Of a stretch of 47,314 nucleotides of DNA, positions 9,049-17,647 are shown piece by piece (within the stretch, counting starts at the first letter, position 1; the number at the start of each line of letters is the position of its first letter). Source of the DNA: Bacillus sp. FJAT-27251 (GTDB lineage Bacteria > Bacillota > Bacilli > Bacillales > Cytobacillaceae); NCBI RefSeq assembly GCF_001273925.1, contig NZ_LIGG01000001.1, positions 2,382,679 through 2,429,992 on the forward strand, given 5' to 3'. The position numbers and the translations under genes are program-made. The notes beneath the pieces are model-generated. The model did no database searches and was not told the origin of the DNA. It was given only the letters and a program-made list of their open reading frames with translations.

Positions 9049-9062
9049 GAAGACAGTTAATT

Positions 9063-9083
9063 AATTAGTTTGATAAACAAATT
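9063..9083 (+). promoter_or_regulatory. 21-bp operator upstream of the larA-like operon
   Basis: The arms AATTAGTTTG and TAAACAAATT flank a central A. It is the imperfect twin of the perfect palindrome at 5910-5930 (18 of 21 bases identical). A further half site, AACAAATTAAT, lies near 9105-9115. The shared position just downstream of the promoter suggests one repressor controlling both units. Confidence 0.7.
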
Positions 9084-9213
9084 AATAAAACGGCTATTGA
9101 ATCAACAAATTAATATATTTTGTCATTGAAAAAGGATAGACTAGAAAATGAGTAATGCTTTCACGGAATATTCCCTTTTGAAGCATGAATGGATGAAAAG
9201 GAGTGAAGCAGAT

Positions 9214-10482
9214 ATGGGTATTCTTCAGGAATTGGTTAAAAACATCCCGGTACCTCGAATGGCAAAGGTCAAAGTGAAGTTTGATGACAGTAAAATTGAG
9301 GATCTTGGGCAAGTATTAAATGAAAAATTACAGCAGGAGCATATTAAACAAACAGTAAAACCGGGTATGGAAATTGCGGTTGCAGTCGGAAGCAGGGGAC
9401 TTGACCGTCTCGTGGAAATCACTGCCGTAACGGTTCAATTTTTAAAAGATTTGGGCGCAAAGCCTTTCATCGTCCCTAGCATGGGAAGCCATGGAGGAGC
9501 GACGGCAGAAGGGCAGCGGGAAGTATTGGCGCATCTCGGAGTGACGGAGGAAAGCGTCGGATGTGAAATCCGCTCCTCAATGGAAGTCGTTGAACTTGGC
9601 AAACTGCCTAACGGGCTGCCAGTTTATATCGATAAGTACGCCTATGAAGCAGATGCGTTTGTCGTCATCAACAGGGTGAAACCGCATACAGCCTTCCGCG
9701 GTCCAGTTGAAAGCGGCATGATGAAAATGATCAGCATCGGGCTGGGAAAACAAAAGGGTGCCGAAGCCTGCCACCAGTTAGGCTTTAAGTATATGGCGGA
9801 AAATGTTCCTGCAATGGCGAAAATGATCATGGAGAAAAAGCCGATGCTTTTTGGTGTGGCCACAGTTGAAAATGCTTTCGATAAAGTAGCGATTGCCGAA
9901 GTGCTGACACCTGAAGACGTAATTGAAAAAGAGCCGGGGCTGCAGGCAAAGGCAAAGGAACTTTTGCCGAAGCTGTTCTTTGATCAACTGGATGTCCTAG
10001 TCATTGATGAAATCGGCAAAAACATCAGCGGCGATGGAGCGGATCCGAATATCACCGGCCGTTACCCAACCCCATATGCTTCCGGAGGACCTGATGTGAA
10101 TAAGATGGTCGTACTCGATGTCACATCGGAATCAGAGGGAAATGCCAATGGAGTCGGGACCGCCGATTTTACGACACAGCGTCTTGTAGACAAAATGGAC
10201 TTGGAAGGAACCTATGCCAATGGCTTGACGTCAACCGTTGTGTCTCCTACTAAAATCGCGACCACTTTGCCTACCGATAAACAGGCGATACAGGCAGCAA
10301 TCAAGACATGCAATATTTTGGATTTCACAAAGGTTAAGCTGGTACGGATCAAAAACACCTTGGTGATTGGCGAAATTGAGGTTTCCGAGCCTCTGCTGGA
10401 CTATGTCGCGAAGCATCCAAACATGGAACAGGTATCGGATTTATACGAATTTCCTTTTAATGAAAACGAAAATTTATTTTAA
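9214..10482 (+). CDS. LarA-superfamily nickel-dependent racemase/epimerase (predicted mannonate/gluconate 2-epimerase)
   Basis: The 422-residue protein has the LarA N-terminal domain (DUF2088). Residues matching the nickel-pincer site of lactate racemase LarA are visible: H93 (GSHGG), H158 (KPHTAF), K171 (GMMKM) and H187 (EACHQLG). The 16-residue K171-H187 spacing equals that recalled for K184-H200 in L. plantarum LarA. Characterised relatives racemise or epimerise 2-hydroxyacids, including a gluconate 2-epimerase. Between a fructuronate-reductase-like SDR and gntK, the likely job is D-mannonate to D-gluconate (inferred). The cofactor genes larB, larC and larE are not in the window. The start ATG at 9214 has AAAAGGAGTG; an upstream ATG at 9148 has no good site. 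Confidence 0.8.
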   Translation: MGILQELVKNIPVPRMAKVKVKFDDSKIEDLGQVLNEKLQQEHIKQTVKPGMEIAVAVGSRGLDRLVEITAVTVQFLKDLGAKPFIVPSMGSHGGATAEGQREVLAHLGVTEESVGCEIRSSMEVVELGKLPNGLPVYIDKYAYEADAFVVINRVKPHTAFRGPVESGMMKMISIGLGKQKGAEACHQLGFKYMAENVPAMAKMIMEKKPMLFGVATVENAFDKVAIAEVLTPEDVIEKEPGLQAKAKELLPKLFFDQLDVLVIDEIGKNISGDGADPNITGRYPTPYASGGPDVNKMVVLDVTSESEGNANGVGTADFTTQRLVDKMDLEGTYANGLTSTVVSPTKIATTLPTDKQAIQAAIKTCNILDFTKVKLVRIKNTLVIGEIEVSEPLLDYVAKHPNMEQVSDLYEFPFNENENLF

Positions 10483-10503
10483 AAACCTAGGGGGAGCAGG
10501 AAC

Positions 10504-11274
10504 ATGGCAAATTTATTCGACTTGACTGGAAAAACAGCAGTAGCGATTGGCGGAAATGGAGTATTGGGTTCAGCAATGGCCAAAGGCCTGGCAGAGCACG
10601 GCGCAAAGGTAGCGATTGTTGGACGCAACCTGGAAAAAGCAGAAGAGGTTGTCAAGGAAATTGAAGCGGCAGGCGGAGAAGCAAAAGCATTTTCAGCAGA
10701 TGTAAGCTCAAAGGACTCCCTTCTTCAGGCTGCGAATGAGATCGAACAGTGGTCTGGCGGCTGGGACATCCTTTTAAATGCACCGGGCACTAACAGTGCT
10801 ACACCATTTTTTGAACTTGACATGGATGAGTACGATAAAATCATGGACATCAACTTGAAGGGAATCGTCTTAACCTGCCAGATTTTCGCCAAGAAGATGA
10901 TTGAGCAGGAGCGGAAAGGAAGCATCATCAATATTTCTTCCGTTTCATCAACGACTCCTCTTTCAAGAGTGTTCACGTATTCCGTTTCAAAAGCAGGGCT
11001 GAACAGTGTGACCCAGTTCCTGGCACGTGAATTCGCCACTCAAGGCATCCGGGTGAACGCGATTATTCCAGGGTTCTTCCCGGCAGAACAAAACCGAAAA
11101 ATCCTTGATAAGGAAAGAATTGCATCCATCATGAGCCATACACCAATGCAGCGCTTTGGAGAAGCGGAAGAGCTCAAAGGGGCAACCGTTTGGCTTGCAT
11201 CAGACAAGGCTTCAAGCTTTGTGACAGGCGCCATGATCCGCGTCGATGGCGGATTTGGAAGCATGACTATTTAA
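10504..11274 (+). CDS. uxuB: SDR oxidoreductase, probable D-fructuronate reductase
   Basis: The 256-residue classical short-chain dehydrogenase has a glycine-rich cofactor loop GGNGVLG (16-22), a NISS block with catalytic S146, and Y159 and K163 in YSVSK. The C-terminal block RVNAIIPGFFPAEQNRKIL resembles the PGFF..EQNR segment of the Bacillus SDR-type UxuB (YjmF), rather than the long-chain UxuB of enterics. The proposed reaction is D-fructuronate + NADH to D-mannonate. An alternative is gluconate 5-dehydrogenase, a close relative; the presence of uxaC favours fructuronate. It lies 21 bases after the LarA-like gene with GGGGGAGCAGG as ribosome site, and a terminator-like hairpin follows. Confidence 0.75.
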   Translation: MANLFDLTGKTAVAIGGNGVLGSAMAKGLAEHGAKVAIVGRNLEKAEEVVKEIEAAGGEAKAFSADVSSKDSLLQAANEIEQWSGGWDILLNAPGTNSATPFFELDMDEYDKIMDINLKGIVLTCQIFAKKMIEQERKGSIINISSVSSTTPLSRVFTYSVSKAGLNSVTQFLAREFATQGIRVNAIIPGFFPAEQNRKILDKERIASIMSHTPMQRFGEAEELKGATVWLASDKASSFVTGAMIRVDGGFGSMTI

Positions 11275-11292
11275 CAGCAAATCAACATAAAT

Positions 11293-11325
11293 AAAGGCTT
11301 TGGGCAGCTCCAAAGCCTTTTATTT
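11293..11325 (+). terminator. Terminator or attenuator between the SDR gene and gntK
   Basis: A perfect 10-bp stem (AAAGGCTTTG 11293-11302, CAAAGCCTTT 11311-11320) is followed by a short, interrupted T-rich stretch. The weak T tract suggests partial read-through into gntK-tkt. Confidence 0.7.
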
Positions 11326-11381
11326 AAAAGATCAGGAATAAACCAAACAGGAAGTATTGGTATCTGTAAAGGAAGATGTAG

Positions 11382-12854
11382 ATGTCAAAAGAGTTTGTAA
11401 TTGGACTTGATTTAGGTACGACAAGTGTAAAAGCGTGCGTATTCAACTTAAAAGGCAAAGTGATTTCTGAAGTGGAGAAATTGAACACTTTCGCTTATCC
11501 CCAGCCAGGCTGGTCCGAACAGGATCCGGTTGAAATTGAACGCTCTGCGGTCCTCGCGGTAAGGGAAGCGATCGGGCTGGCGGGCATCCAGAAAGGGGAG
11601 ATTATTTCTCTCGGTTTTTCTGCGGCAATGCACTCGCTTATTTGTGTGAACCAGAATGGAGAACCTATCTCTCCTGCGGTGATTTGGGCGGATGGCAGAA
11701 GCCAGGCCCAGGCGGAAACGATAAAGAAAACAATCGGCGACACTGTATATGCAAAAACAGGAACACCGATTCATCCAATGACACCCTTCGCAAAATTATT
11801 GTGGATGAAAGAAAACAATTATGAACCGTATCTCAAAGCGGCATCCTTCATGTCCATTAAGGAATATTTGCTGCTTTGCTGGTTCAGCCAGAGAATGATC
11901 GATTATTCCATGGCTTCAGCAACAGGTCTATTCAATCCTGCAACACTGGATTGGGAGCCGGAATTGCTTGAACTTACGGGTATCCGCCGCGAGCAGCTTT
12001 CGGAAATTGTTCCGCCTACACAGGTGTTGACAGGAATAAGAGCCGACATTGCAGAACAAATGGGCATTGACCCTGATATGCCTTTCGTAATGGGCGCAGC
12101 AGATGGCCAATTGGCCAACCTCGGCATTGGAGCCATCCTTCCCGGGGAAGTTGCGGTGTCCGTTGGTACAAGCGGTGCCATCAGGCAGCTGACCAAAGAA
12201 ATTAAAATTGACGAGAGCCAGGAAACCTTCTGTTATTCCTTTACGGCTGACACGGCGATCATTGGAGGGCCAACGAACAATGGAGGCATCGCCTTGCAAT
12301 GGCTGAAGGATCTGTTCAACTATCAGGGGAGCTTCACTGAATTTTTAAGGGAAGCGGAAAAGGTTGCTCCCGGTGCGGAAGGCCTTCTTTTCCTGCCTTA
12401 TTTGAATGGGGAAAGAGCTCCAGTCTGGAACCAGCGGGCTAAAGGGAATTTTTATGGAATTAGCATTACCCATAAACGGGAACATTTTATCCGTGCCGTT
12501 CTCGAGGGAGTTACCTTCAACCTTCACCAGATAGGCGAGGCGCTGGAAAGGTCGGCTGGCGAAACGAAAAGGCTTTATGTGAATGGCGGCCTGGCGCGTT
12601 CCCCTCTTTGGCTGCAAATGATGGCCGATGTATTTGAAGCGGATATCTATGTCTCGGAAACCCATCATAGTGCAGCATGGGGAGCAGCATGGACTGCTTT
12701 GGTCGCAACTGGTACCGTAAGCTCCTTTGAAGAGATAAAAAAGAACATTCCAATGAGTGAGCCAATCGTCCCTAATCAGGAAAACAGCTTAACCTACAAA
12801 GCCATTTACAGCAACTATATAAAGCTGGCGAAAGAGATAGAAAAACAATTTTAA
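11382..12854 (+). CDS. gntK: Gluconokinase, FGGY family
   Basis: The 490-residue FGGY carbohydrate kinase phosphorylates D-gluconate to 6-phosphogluconate with ATP. It begins FVIGLDLGTTSVKACVF (phosphate-1 motif). It carries FSAAMHSL, the gluconokinase block TGTPIHPMTPFAKLLWM, the ATP-binding VSVGTSGAIR and IGGPTNNGGIALQW, and the late block NGGLARSPLWLQMMADVFEADI. It resembles B. subtilis GntK along its length. No gluconate permease or gntR neighbour is present, so the gluconate is probably made internally by the LarA-like enzyme. The ribosome site AAAGGAAG precedes ATG 11382, and a terminator-like hairpin lies upstream. Confidence 0.93.
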   Translation: MSKEFVIGLDLGTTSVKACVFNLKGKVISEVEKLNTFAYPQPGWSEQDPVEIERSAVLAVREAIGLAGIQKGEIISLGFSAAMHSLICVNQNGEPISPAVIWADGRSQAQAETIKKTIGDTVYAKTGTPIHPMTPFAKLLWMKENNYEPYLKAASFMSIKEYLLLCWFSQRMIDYSMASATGLFNPATLDWEPELLELTGIRREQLSEIVPPTQVLTGIRADIAEQMGIDPDMPFVMGAADGQLANLGIGAILPGEVAVSVGTSGAIRQLTKEIKIDESQETFCYSFTADTAIIGGPTNNGGIALQWLKDLFNYQGSFTEFLREAEKVAPGAEGLLFLPYLNGERAPVWNQRAKGNFYGISITHKREHFIRAVLEGVTFNLHQIGEALERSAGETKRLYVNGGLARSPLWLQMMADVFEADIYVSETHHSAAWGAAWTALVATGTVSSFEEIKKNIPMSEPIVPNQENSLTYKAIYSNYIKLAKEIEKQF

Positions 12855-12903
12855 CGATCTGGTCACAGCCTGATCTGAATTTCTGGGGAGAGGAAATTTT
12901 ATA

Positions 12904-14925
12904 ATGAAGACATTAGCCAAGGAAACACAACTTGATCAGTTAGCGATTAATACGATTCGGACATTATCCATTGACGGAATTGAAAAAGCGAACTCCGGCC
13001 ACCCGGGAATGCCAATGGGTGCAGCGCCGATGGCCTATACACTCTGGGCAAAAGAAATGAACCATAATCCGGCAAACCCAAATTGGCTGAACCGTGACCG
13101 TTTTGTTCTATCTGCGGGACATGGCTCCATGCTTTTGTACAGCATGCTGCATCTGTTCGGCTACGATGTGACAATGGAAGATTTAAAGAGCTTCCGCCAG
13201 TGGGGAAGCAGGACCCCAGGACATCCTGAATTTGGACATACACCAGGGGTAGAGGCAACGACAGGACCGCTTGGCCAGGGGATTGCGATGGCAGTCGGAA
13301 TGGCGATGGCGGAAAGGCATCTGGCCGAAACGTACAATAAGGATGGCTTTGACATTGTTGATCATTATACGTACAGCATCTGCGGCGATGGCGATCTGAT
13401 GGAAGGAGTTTCTGCTGAAGCAGCTTCTCTCGCGGGTCATCTTGAACTTGGACGTCTGGTTGTATTATATGATTCCAATGATATTTCACTGGATGGGGAA
13501 TTGCATCTGTCATTCTCAGAGAGTGTGGAGGACAGGTTTAAAGCATATGGCTGGCAAGTCATCCGCGTAGAAGATGGAAACGACATCGAATCAATCCAAA
13601 AGGCGCTGCAAGAAGCGAAAGCTGATGTAAAACGCCCAACCCTTATCGAGGTGAAGACCGTTATCGGATACGGGTCTCCTAATAAATCCGGGAAGTCTGA
13701 TTCACATGGAGCACCACTTGGACAGGAAGAAATCGCGCTGACGAAGGCGACGTACGAATGGGAACATGAAGAGCCATTTTTCGTACCGGAAGAAGTGAGG
13801 GAATACAGCCAGCAATTCCAGGACCAAGGCAAGGAAAAGGAAAACGCCTGGAATGAATTGTATGCAAGCTATAAAAATGCCTATCCGGAACTGGCCAGCC
13901 AGCTTGAGGCAGCAATGAACGGGGAGCTGCCGGAGAACTGGGAAAAATCATTGCCAGCCTTCCCTGAAGGCGGAGCGATGGCGACGCGTGCTTCTTCAGG
14001 CAAAACATTGAATGCAGCGGCTGAAGCGATTCCTTATTTGGTTGGAGGTTCCGCCGACTTGGCCGGATCCAACAAAACGTTGATTGCTTCTGAAAAGAAT
14101 TACTATATTGACAGCTATGCAGGACGCAACATCTGGTTCGGTGTGCGCGAATTCGCGATGGGAGCGGCTCTTAACGGCATGGCGCTGCATGGCGGCGTGA
14201 AGGTCTTTGGCGCTACGTTCTTCGTCTTCTCCGACTACTTGCGCCCGGCAATCCGCCTTGCTGCGCTGATGAAGCTTCCGGTTACATATGTATTCACCCA
14301 TGACAGCATTGCAGTCGGTGAAGACGGCCCTACACATGAACCGGTAGAACAACTGGCTTCCCTTCGTGCAATGCCAGGTCTATCCGTCCTCCGTCCTGGA
14401 GATGCGAAGGAAACGGCTGCGGCATGGCGTTTGGCGATTGAAAGCACAGACACTCCGACCGCATTGGTCCTGACCCGCCAGGATTTGCCAACATTGGATA
14501 TGGACCAGGAAGCCGTTTACGAAGGCGTGAAAAAAGGTGCCTATGTTGTGTCAGAGTCAAAAGGCGAGACACAAGGTTTGCTCCTTGCGACAGGTTCTGA
14601 GGTATCCCTTGCTTTGGCTGCCCAAAAGCAGCTTGAAGAAGAAGGCATTTCTGTTTCTGTCATCAGCATGCCAAGCTGGGACCGTTTTGAGAAACAGCCG
14701 GTTGAATACAAGCAGGAAGTCCTTCCAAAAGGTATGAAAGCCCGTCTTGCGGTTGAAATGGGCTCATCCATTGGCTGGAGAGAGTATACGGGAGATCATG
14801 GAAGAGTCATCGCGATCGATCAATTTGGCGCATCTGCTCCTGCTTCCAAACTGCTGAAGGAGTATGGATTTACGGTAGAAAATGTGGTCAAGAACTTTAA
14901 GGAAGTTCTGTCTAACGTTCAATAA
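12904..14925 (+). CDS. tkt: Transketolase
   Basis: The full-length 673-residue thiamine-diphosphate enzyme transfers two-carbon units between pentose and other sugar phosphates. The family blocks are [21 protein letters not shown] near the N-terminus, the ThDP motif from GDGDLMEG to [17 protein letters not shown], the pyrimidine-domain DLAGSNKT, and [20 protein letters not shown]. It lies 49 bases after gntK with GGGGAGAGG as ribosome site and ends the unit before a very strong terminator. Its place here supplies the step after gnd. A housekeeping tkt is likely elsewhere, since Bacillus normally carries it in another context. Confidence 0.95.
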   Translation: MKTLAKETQLDQLAINTIRTLSIDGIEKANSGHPGMPMGAAPMAYTLWAKEMNHNPANPNWLNRDRFVLSAGHGSMLLYSMLHLFGYDVTMEDLKSFRQWGSRTPGHPEFGHTPGVEATTGPLGQGIAMAVGMAMAERHLAETYNKDGFDIVDHYTYSICGDGDLMEGVSAEAASLAGHLELGRLVVLYDSNDISLDGELHLSFSESVEDRFKAYGWQVIRVEDGNDIESIQKALQEAKADVKRPTLIEVKTVIGYGSPNKSGKSDSHGAPLGQEEIALTKATYEWEHEEPFFVPEEVREYSQQFQDQGKEKENAWNELYASYKNAYPELASQLEAAMNGELPENWEKSLPAFPEGGAMATRASSGKTLNAAAEAIPYLVGGSADLAGSNKTLIASEKNYYIDSYAGRNIWFGVREFAMGAALNGMALHGGVKVFGATFFVFSDYLRPAIRLAALMKLPVTYVFTHDSIAVGEDGPTHEPVEQLASLRAMPGLSVLRPGDAKETAAAWRLAIESTDTPTALVLTRQDLPTLDMDQEAVYEGVKKGAYVVSESKGETQGLLLATGSEVSLALAAQKQLEEEGISVSVISMPSWDRFEKQPVEYKQEVLPKGMKARLAVEMGSSIGWREYTGDHGRVIAIDQFGASAPASKLLKEYGFTVENVVKNFKEVLSNVQ

Positions 14926-14951
14926 ATTAGATGTAATAAAGCTTAGCAACC

Positions 14952-14999
14952 AGACTGCAGGCAAACCCGGTGAAAATCGGGCTTGCCTGCAGTCTTTTT
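14952..14999 (+). terminator. Strong terminator after tkt
   Basis: A long stem (AGACTGCAGGCAA... at 14952-14969 with its complement ending TTGCCTGCAGTCT, 14978-14994) with a GTGAAAAT loop is followed by TTTTTG. Confidence 0.92.
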
Positions 15000-15037
15000 G
15001 CTGAACTATTTAATTTGGCATACCCATGTGCGTATCA

Positions 15038-15258
15038 GATAATGCGAGTACTCGTATTAAAAAATAAACTTAATACGAGTACTAGTATTAAATATAATTT
15101 TAATGCTGGTTAGGGTTAATATAATGCTGGTGAGTGACGATTTAATGCTGGTAAGCGCAGAGATAATGCCAGTACTAGGTTTATAGCAGCGGATTTAATG
15201 CGAGTACTAGCATTAAATGGACCATGACACGGCGTTTAAACCGAGTACTAGCATTATA
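15038..15258. repeat. Array of eight TAATGC-type palindromes and half-palindromes
   Basis: Units start TAATGC, or variants TAATAC and TAAACC, at 15040, 15071, 15101, 15122, 15143, 15164, 15196 and 15237. Units 1, 2, 7 and 8 are palindromes around GAGTACT (for example TTTAATGCGAG and TACTAGCATTAA), while units 3-5 keep only the left half TAATGCTGGT. Units 3 to 6 are spaced exactly 21 bases apart, about two helical turns. No gene is visible here. Confidence 0.7.
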
Positions 15259-15269
15259 TCTGTAAATTA

Positions 15270-15449
15270 GTGCCTGACCCTCACTACAGTAAAGTGCTAA
15301 CGAACTAAACGGTGCCTGACCCTCACTACAGTAAAGTGTTAACGAACTAAACGGTGCCTGACCCTTAATACAGTAAAGTGTTAACGAACTAAACGGTGCC
15401 TGACCCTCACTACAGTAAAGTATTAACGAACTAAATGGTGCCTGACCCC
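15270..15449. repeat. 42-bp tandem repeat, four copies plus a partial fifth
   Basis: Units begin GTGCCTGACCC at 15270, 15312, 15354, 15396 and 15438, exactly 42 bases apart. The unit body is CTCACTACAGTAAAGTG followed by CTAACGAACTAAACG, with one to three changes per copy. The period divides by three, which creates a spurious open frame on the minus strand. It is probably an intergenic repeat expansion with no gene. Confidence 0.85.
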
Positions 15450-15465
15450 TCTCAACATTCATAGG

Positions 15466-15500
15466 AAAAAGGCCAAATCGTCATCGATTTGGCCTTTCTT
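15466..15500 (-). terminator. Terminator of the S15 peptidase gene
   Basis: A 13-bp stem (15468-15480 with 15485-15497, AAAGGCCAAATCG and its complement) with a four-base loop carries a T tract on the minus-strand 3' side, 19 bases past the peptidase stop. Confidence 0.85.
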
Positions 15501-15518
15501 CAATGAAATCCTTTCCCC

Positions 15519-17402
15519 TTAGAAACCTACAGCTTTTTTCCCGTTTACGATTGGAAGGCTGATGTAGCTTTGGCCAAGCTCTACTTCAAACGTTGCTCCT
15601 GTGTTGGAAGGAAGGGTGCGACTTCGGTCGCTTCCGACGATGATCACGCCGATGCGGTGGCCCGCTTTAAAGACATAATCCTCAGGCAGGGCAGTCCACT
15701 CAAATTTATAGCTTTTTCCAGGTTTTAAAGGGTCATCCTTTTCGATTGTTTTCCAGTTTTGCGGGTCAAACCAACCTCTTGTGACGACTTCATAAGGAGC
15801 GGTATGTGTGGTGATGACGGTGTCTTTGTAGCAGGCGTCGTCTGTTTCCGTGCTATCACCCCAGCAGCTTTCGGTTTCGAGCGTTTGAATGCCTTCTCCT
15901 CTGCTTTCATGATTGATTCGGGTGTCTGTTCCGTAGTCCACAATATAAACAGATAGGTTCGAGTCTTCTTTATCAACTTTTGCCCGGAGAGAGATTTCCG
16001 GAACGCCGCTGAGCCGGACATCCTCTGATAAAGGCTCTGACAGGAAGGCGAGACGGTCGCTTTTAACGGTGGTTTCATTGGTAACCATTTCTCTTTCGGT
16101 CTGCTGCGGATTGTCGGTAAACGTTTGCGAGAAATTGCCTTTTACAGGACCAGTGGTCAGGGTGCCATTTGTCTGGTCACTTTCACCTGGTGCCAAACGG
16201 ATTTTTACTTCTTTTGCCGCTTTGTCAGGCCAGGAAGATTGCGTTTCCCATGCGCCTGCTCCTCTTTCTATATCAACGGCAGGCTCATCCATAATGCCGT
16301 TTTCGATATCAAGCAGCCAGTAGTCGAACCAGCGGTGCAGCGTATCCACCCACTCTGCCCTGCGGAAATCAAACGGATCCACATGCCCGGTCTGGGTCAG
16401 CCACAGCTTCCTTGGAACATCTTCTTTGGCAAGGGCGGTCCACCAGTCGGCCAGGTGATTCATTTTTACATTGTAGTCATTTAGGCCATGCACGGCAAAG
16501 ACACTTGCTTTCACATTTTTTACATCTTTCACATAGTTTCTTTCATCCCAAAACTCGTTATAATCTCCTGATGGGTCATCCGCTTCGCTGTTGAGGCGGT
16601 CGAAAACAGGCTGGCACGCTTCTTTGCGTGAACTGCTTACGACTCGGCTCGCCAAGCCACCTGGTCCGTTATTGTAATATGTAAGTCCCTCGTAGCGGTA
16701 GTAGTTATACCAGCTGCTGATGGCCCCAATCGGAACGATTGTTTTTAAGCCTTCAACACCAGTTGCTGCGACTCCATTGGCAAGTGTGCCATCATAAGAT
16801 TTGCCAATCATGCCGACATTTCCGGTTGTCCAATCGGCCCTTACTTCCTGGTTATTCTTGTCCCACGCTTTTGCTCTGCCGTTCATCCAGTCAATAACCA
16901 CCCGGATGCTTTCGATTTCTTCATATCCTCCAGTTGTCGGGCATCCATCTGACTGGTTTGTGCCGACCATCTCAGGGAGGGCGACTGCATAGCCCCTTGG
17001 GACAAAGTAATTGTCATAAAACAGTGGGAACATCTCATTATGGCCATCCTTATCCCTGTCCTTCACTTCGCTTTCATTTCCTCTTCCAAGACTTTCGTAG
17101 TAAGGGCTGGCGTCCATGATGACCGGGACTTTCAGCCCACCCTCGGTTTCCTTCGGGCGGATGATGTCTACCGCAATCCGGTCTGCTATTCCGTTATCGT
17201 CCGAGTCCAGGGTCGATTCCACAAAAACCGTTTCCCGAATTGCATCCTGGTAAGAATAAACAGGCTGGGATTTTCGAGTCTCAATAAGTGCTTCTTGATT
17301 GGGCTTTGCTCCCTCCACTGGGCTGGAGTAGCTGAACGATGATAGAGTAATAGAAATCATCGTCAACAAAGCCACGGATTTTAGCCATCTTGTCTTTTTC
17401 AT
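15519..17402 (-). CDS. Secreted S15-family Xaa-Pro dipeptidyl-peptidase-like hydrolase
   Basis: The 627-residue protein has a Sec signal peptide (MKKTRWLKSVALLTMISITLSS, cleavage probably near residue 25-32). The S15 alpha/beta-hydrolase catalytic triad is readable: S202 in GMIGKSYDGT, D309 in HGLNDYNV and H340 in TQTGHVDP. The C-terminal jelly-roll domain (~400-627) is that of PepX/CocE proteins. Such enzymes release Xaa-Pro dipeptides from peptides; related proteins are esterases, so the exact activity is open. The presence of DRDKDGHNEM and DSDDNGIADR loops suggests calcium binding. It has a ribosome site GAGGAGGG and stands alone, with its own promoter and terminator. Confidence 0.88.
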   Translation of the reverse strand: MKKTRWLKSVALLTMISITLSSFSYSSPVEGAKPNQEALIETRKSQPVYSYQDAIRETVFVESTLDSDDNGIADRIAVDIIRPKETEGGLKVPVIMDASPYYESLGRGNESEVKDRDKDGHNEMFPLFYDNYFVPRGYAVALPEMVGTNQSDGCPTTGGYEEIESIRVVIDWMNGRAKAWDKNNQEVRADWTTGNVGMIGKSYDGTLANGVAATGVEGLKTIVPIGAISSWYNYYRYEGLTYYNNGPGGLASRVVSSSRKEACQPVFDRLNSEADDPSGDYNEFWDERNYVKDVKNVKASVFAVHGLNDYNVKMNHLADWWTALAKEDVPRKLWLTQTGHVDPFDFRRAEWVDTLHRWFDYWLLDIENGIMDEPAVDIERGAGAWETQSSWPDKAAKEVKIRLAPGESDQTNGTLTTGPVKGNFSQTFTDNPQQTEREMVTNETTVKSDRLAFLSEPLSEDVRLSGVPEISLRAKVDKEDSNLSVYIVDYGTDTRINHESRGEGIQTLETESCWGDSTETDDACYKDTVITTHTAPYEVVTRGWFDPQNWKTIEKDDPLKPGKSYKFEWTALPEDYVFKAGHRIGVIIVGSDRSRTLPSNTGATFEVELGQSYISLPIVNGKKAVGF

Positions 17403-17429
17403 CTAATCCCTCCTCTATATTTACAGACC

Positions 17430-17435
17430 ATTATA
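17430..17435 (-). promoter_or_regulatory. Probable -10 box of the S15 peptidase gene
   Basis: A perfect TATAAT reads on the minus strand 28 bases before the start codon. The -35 region is AT-rich without a clear TTGACA match. Confidence 0.4.
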
Positions 17436-17605
17436 TTTCGAGAGGGGAAATTTTAATAGATTAATATTTCCTAATATTCCATTTTTTGTTATAGATTCCG
17501 ATAGGAAGAAAGTCTCCGGTATCCCCCGGAATTCGCCCTAACAGCTTGTCTTTGATTGTGCCTTTTACATAAAACTTCAATTACCAAACCACCCCCCACC
17601 TGGTT

Positions 17606-17611
17606 TATAAT
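17606..17611 (+). promoter_or_regulatory. Probable -10 box of the Wadjet operon
   Basis: A perfect TATAAT lies 36 bases before the jetD start. No good -35 is seen, so it may depend on an activator or be weak. Confidence 0.4.
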
Positions 17612-17647
17612 AGAAGGATGTCGAAATTTGTTGTTTGAAGGATCAAC

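Noticed and set aside
848-9060. CcpA catabolite-repression (cre) sites in the sugar-acid promoters
   Set aside because: Looked for by eye near 780, 5800-5950 and 9000-9060; no convincing match to the cre consensus.
15181-15462. Minus-strand open frame with a 14-residue repeat
   Set aside because: It is produced by the 42-bp tandem repeat, whose length is a multiple of three; no ribosome site or meaningful composition.
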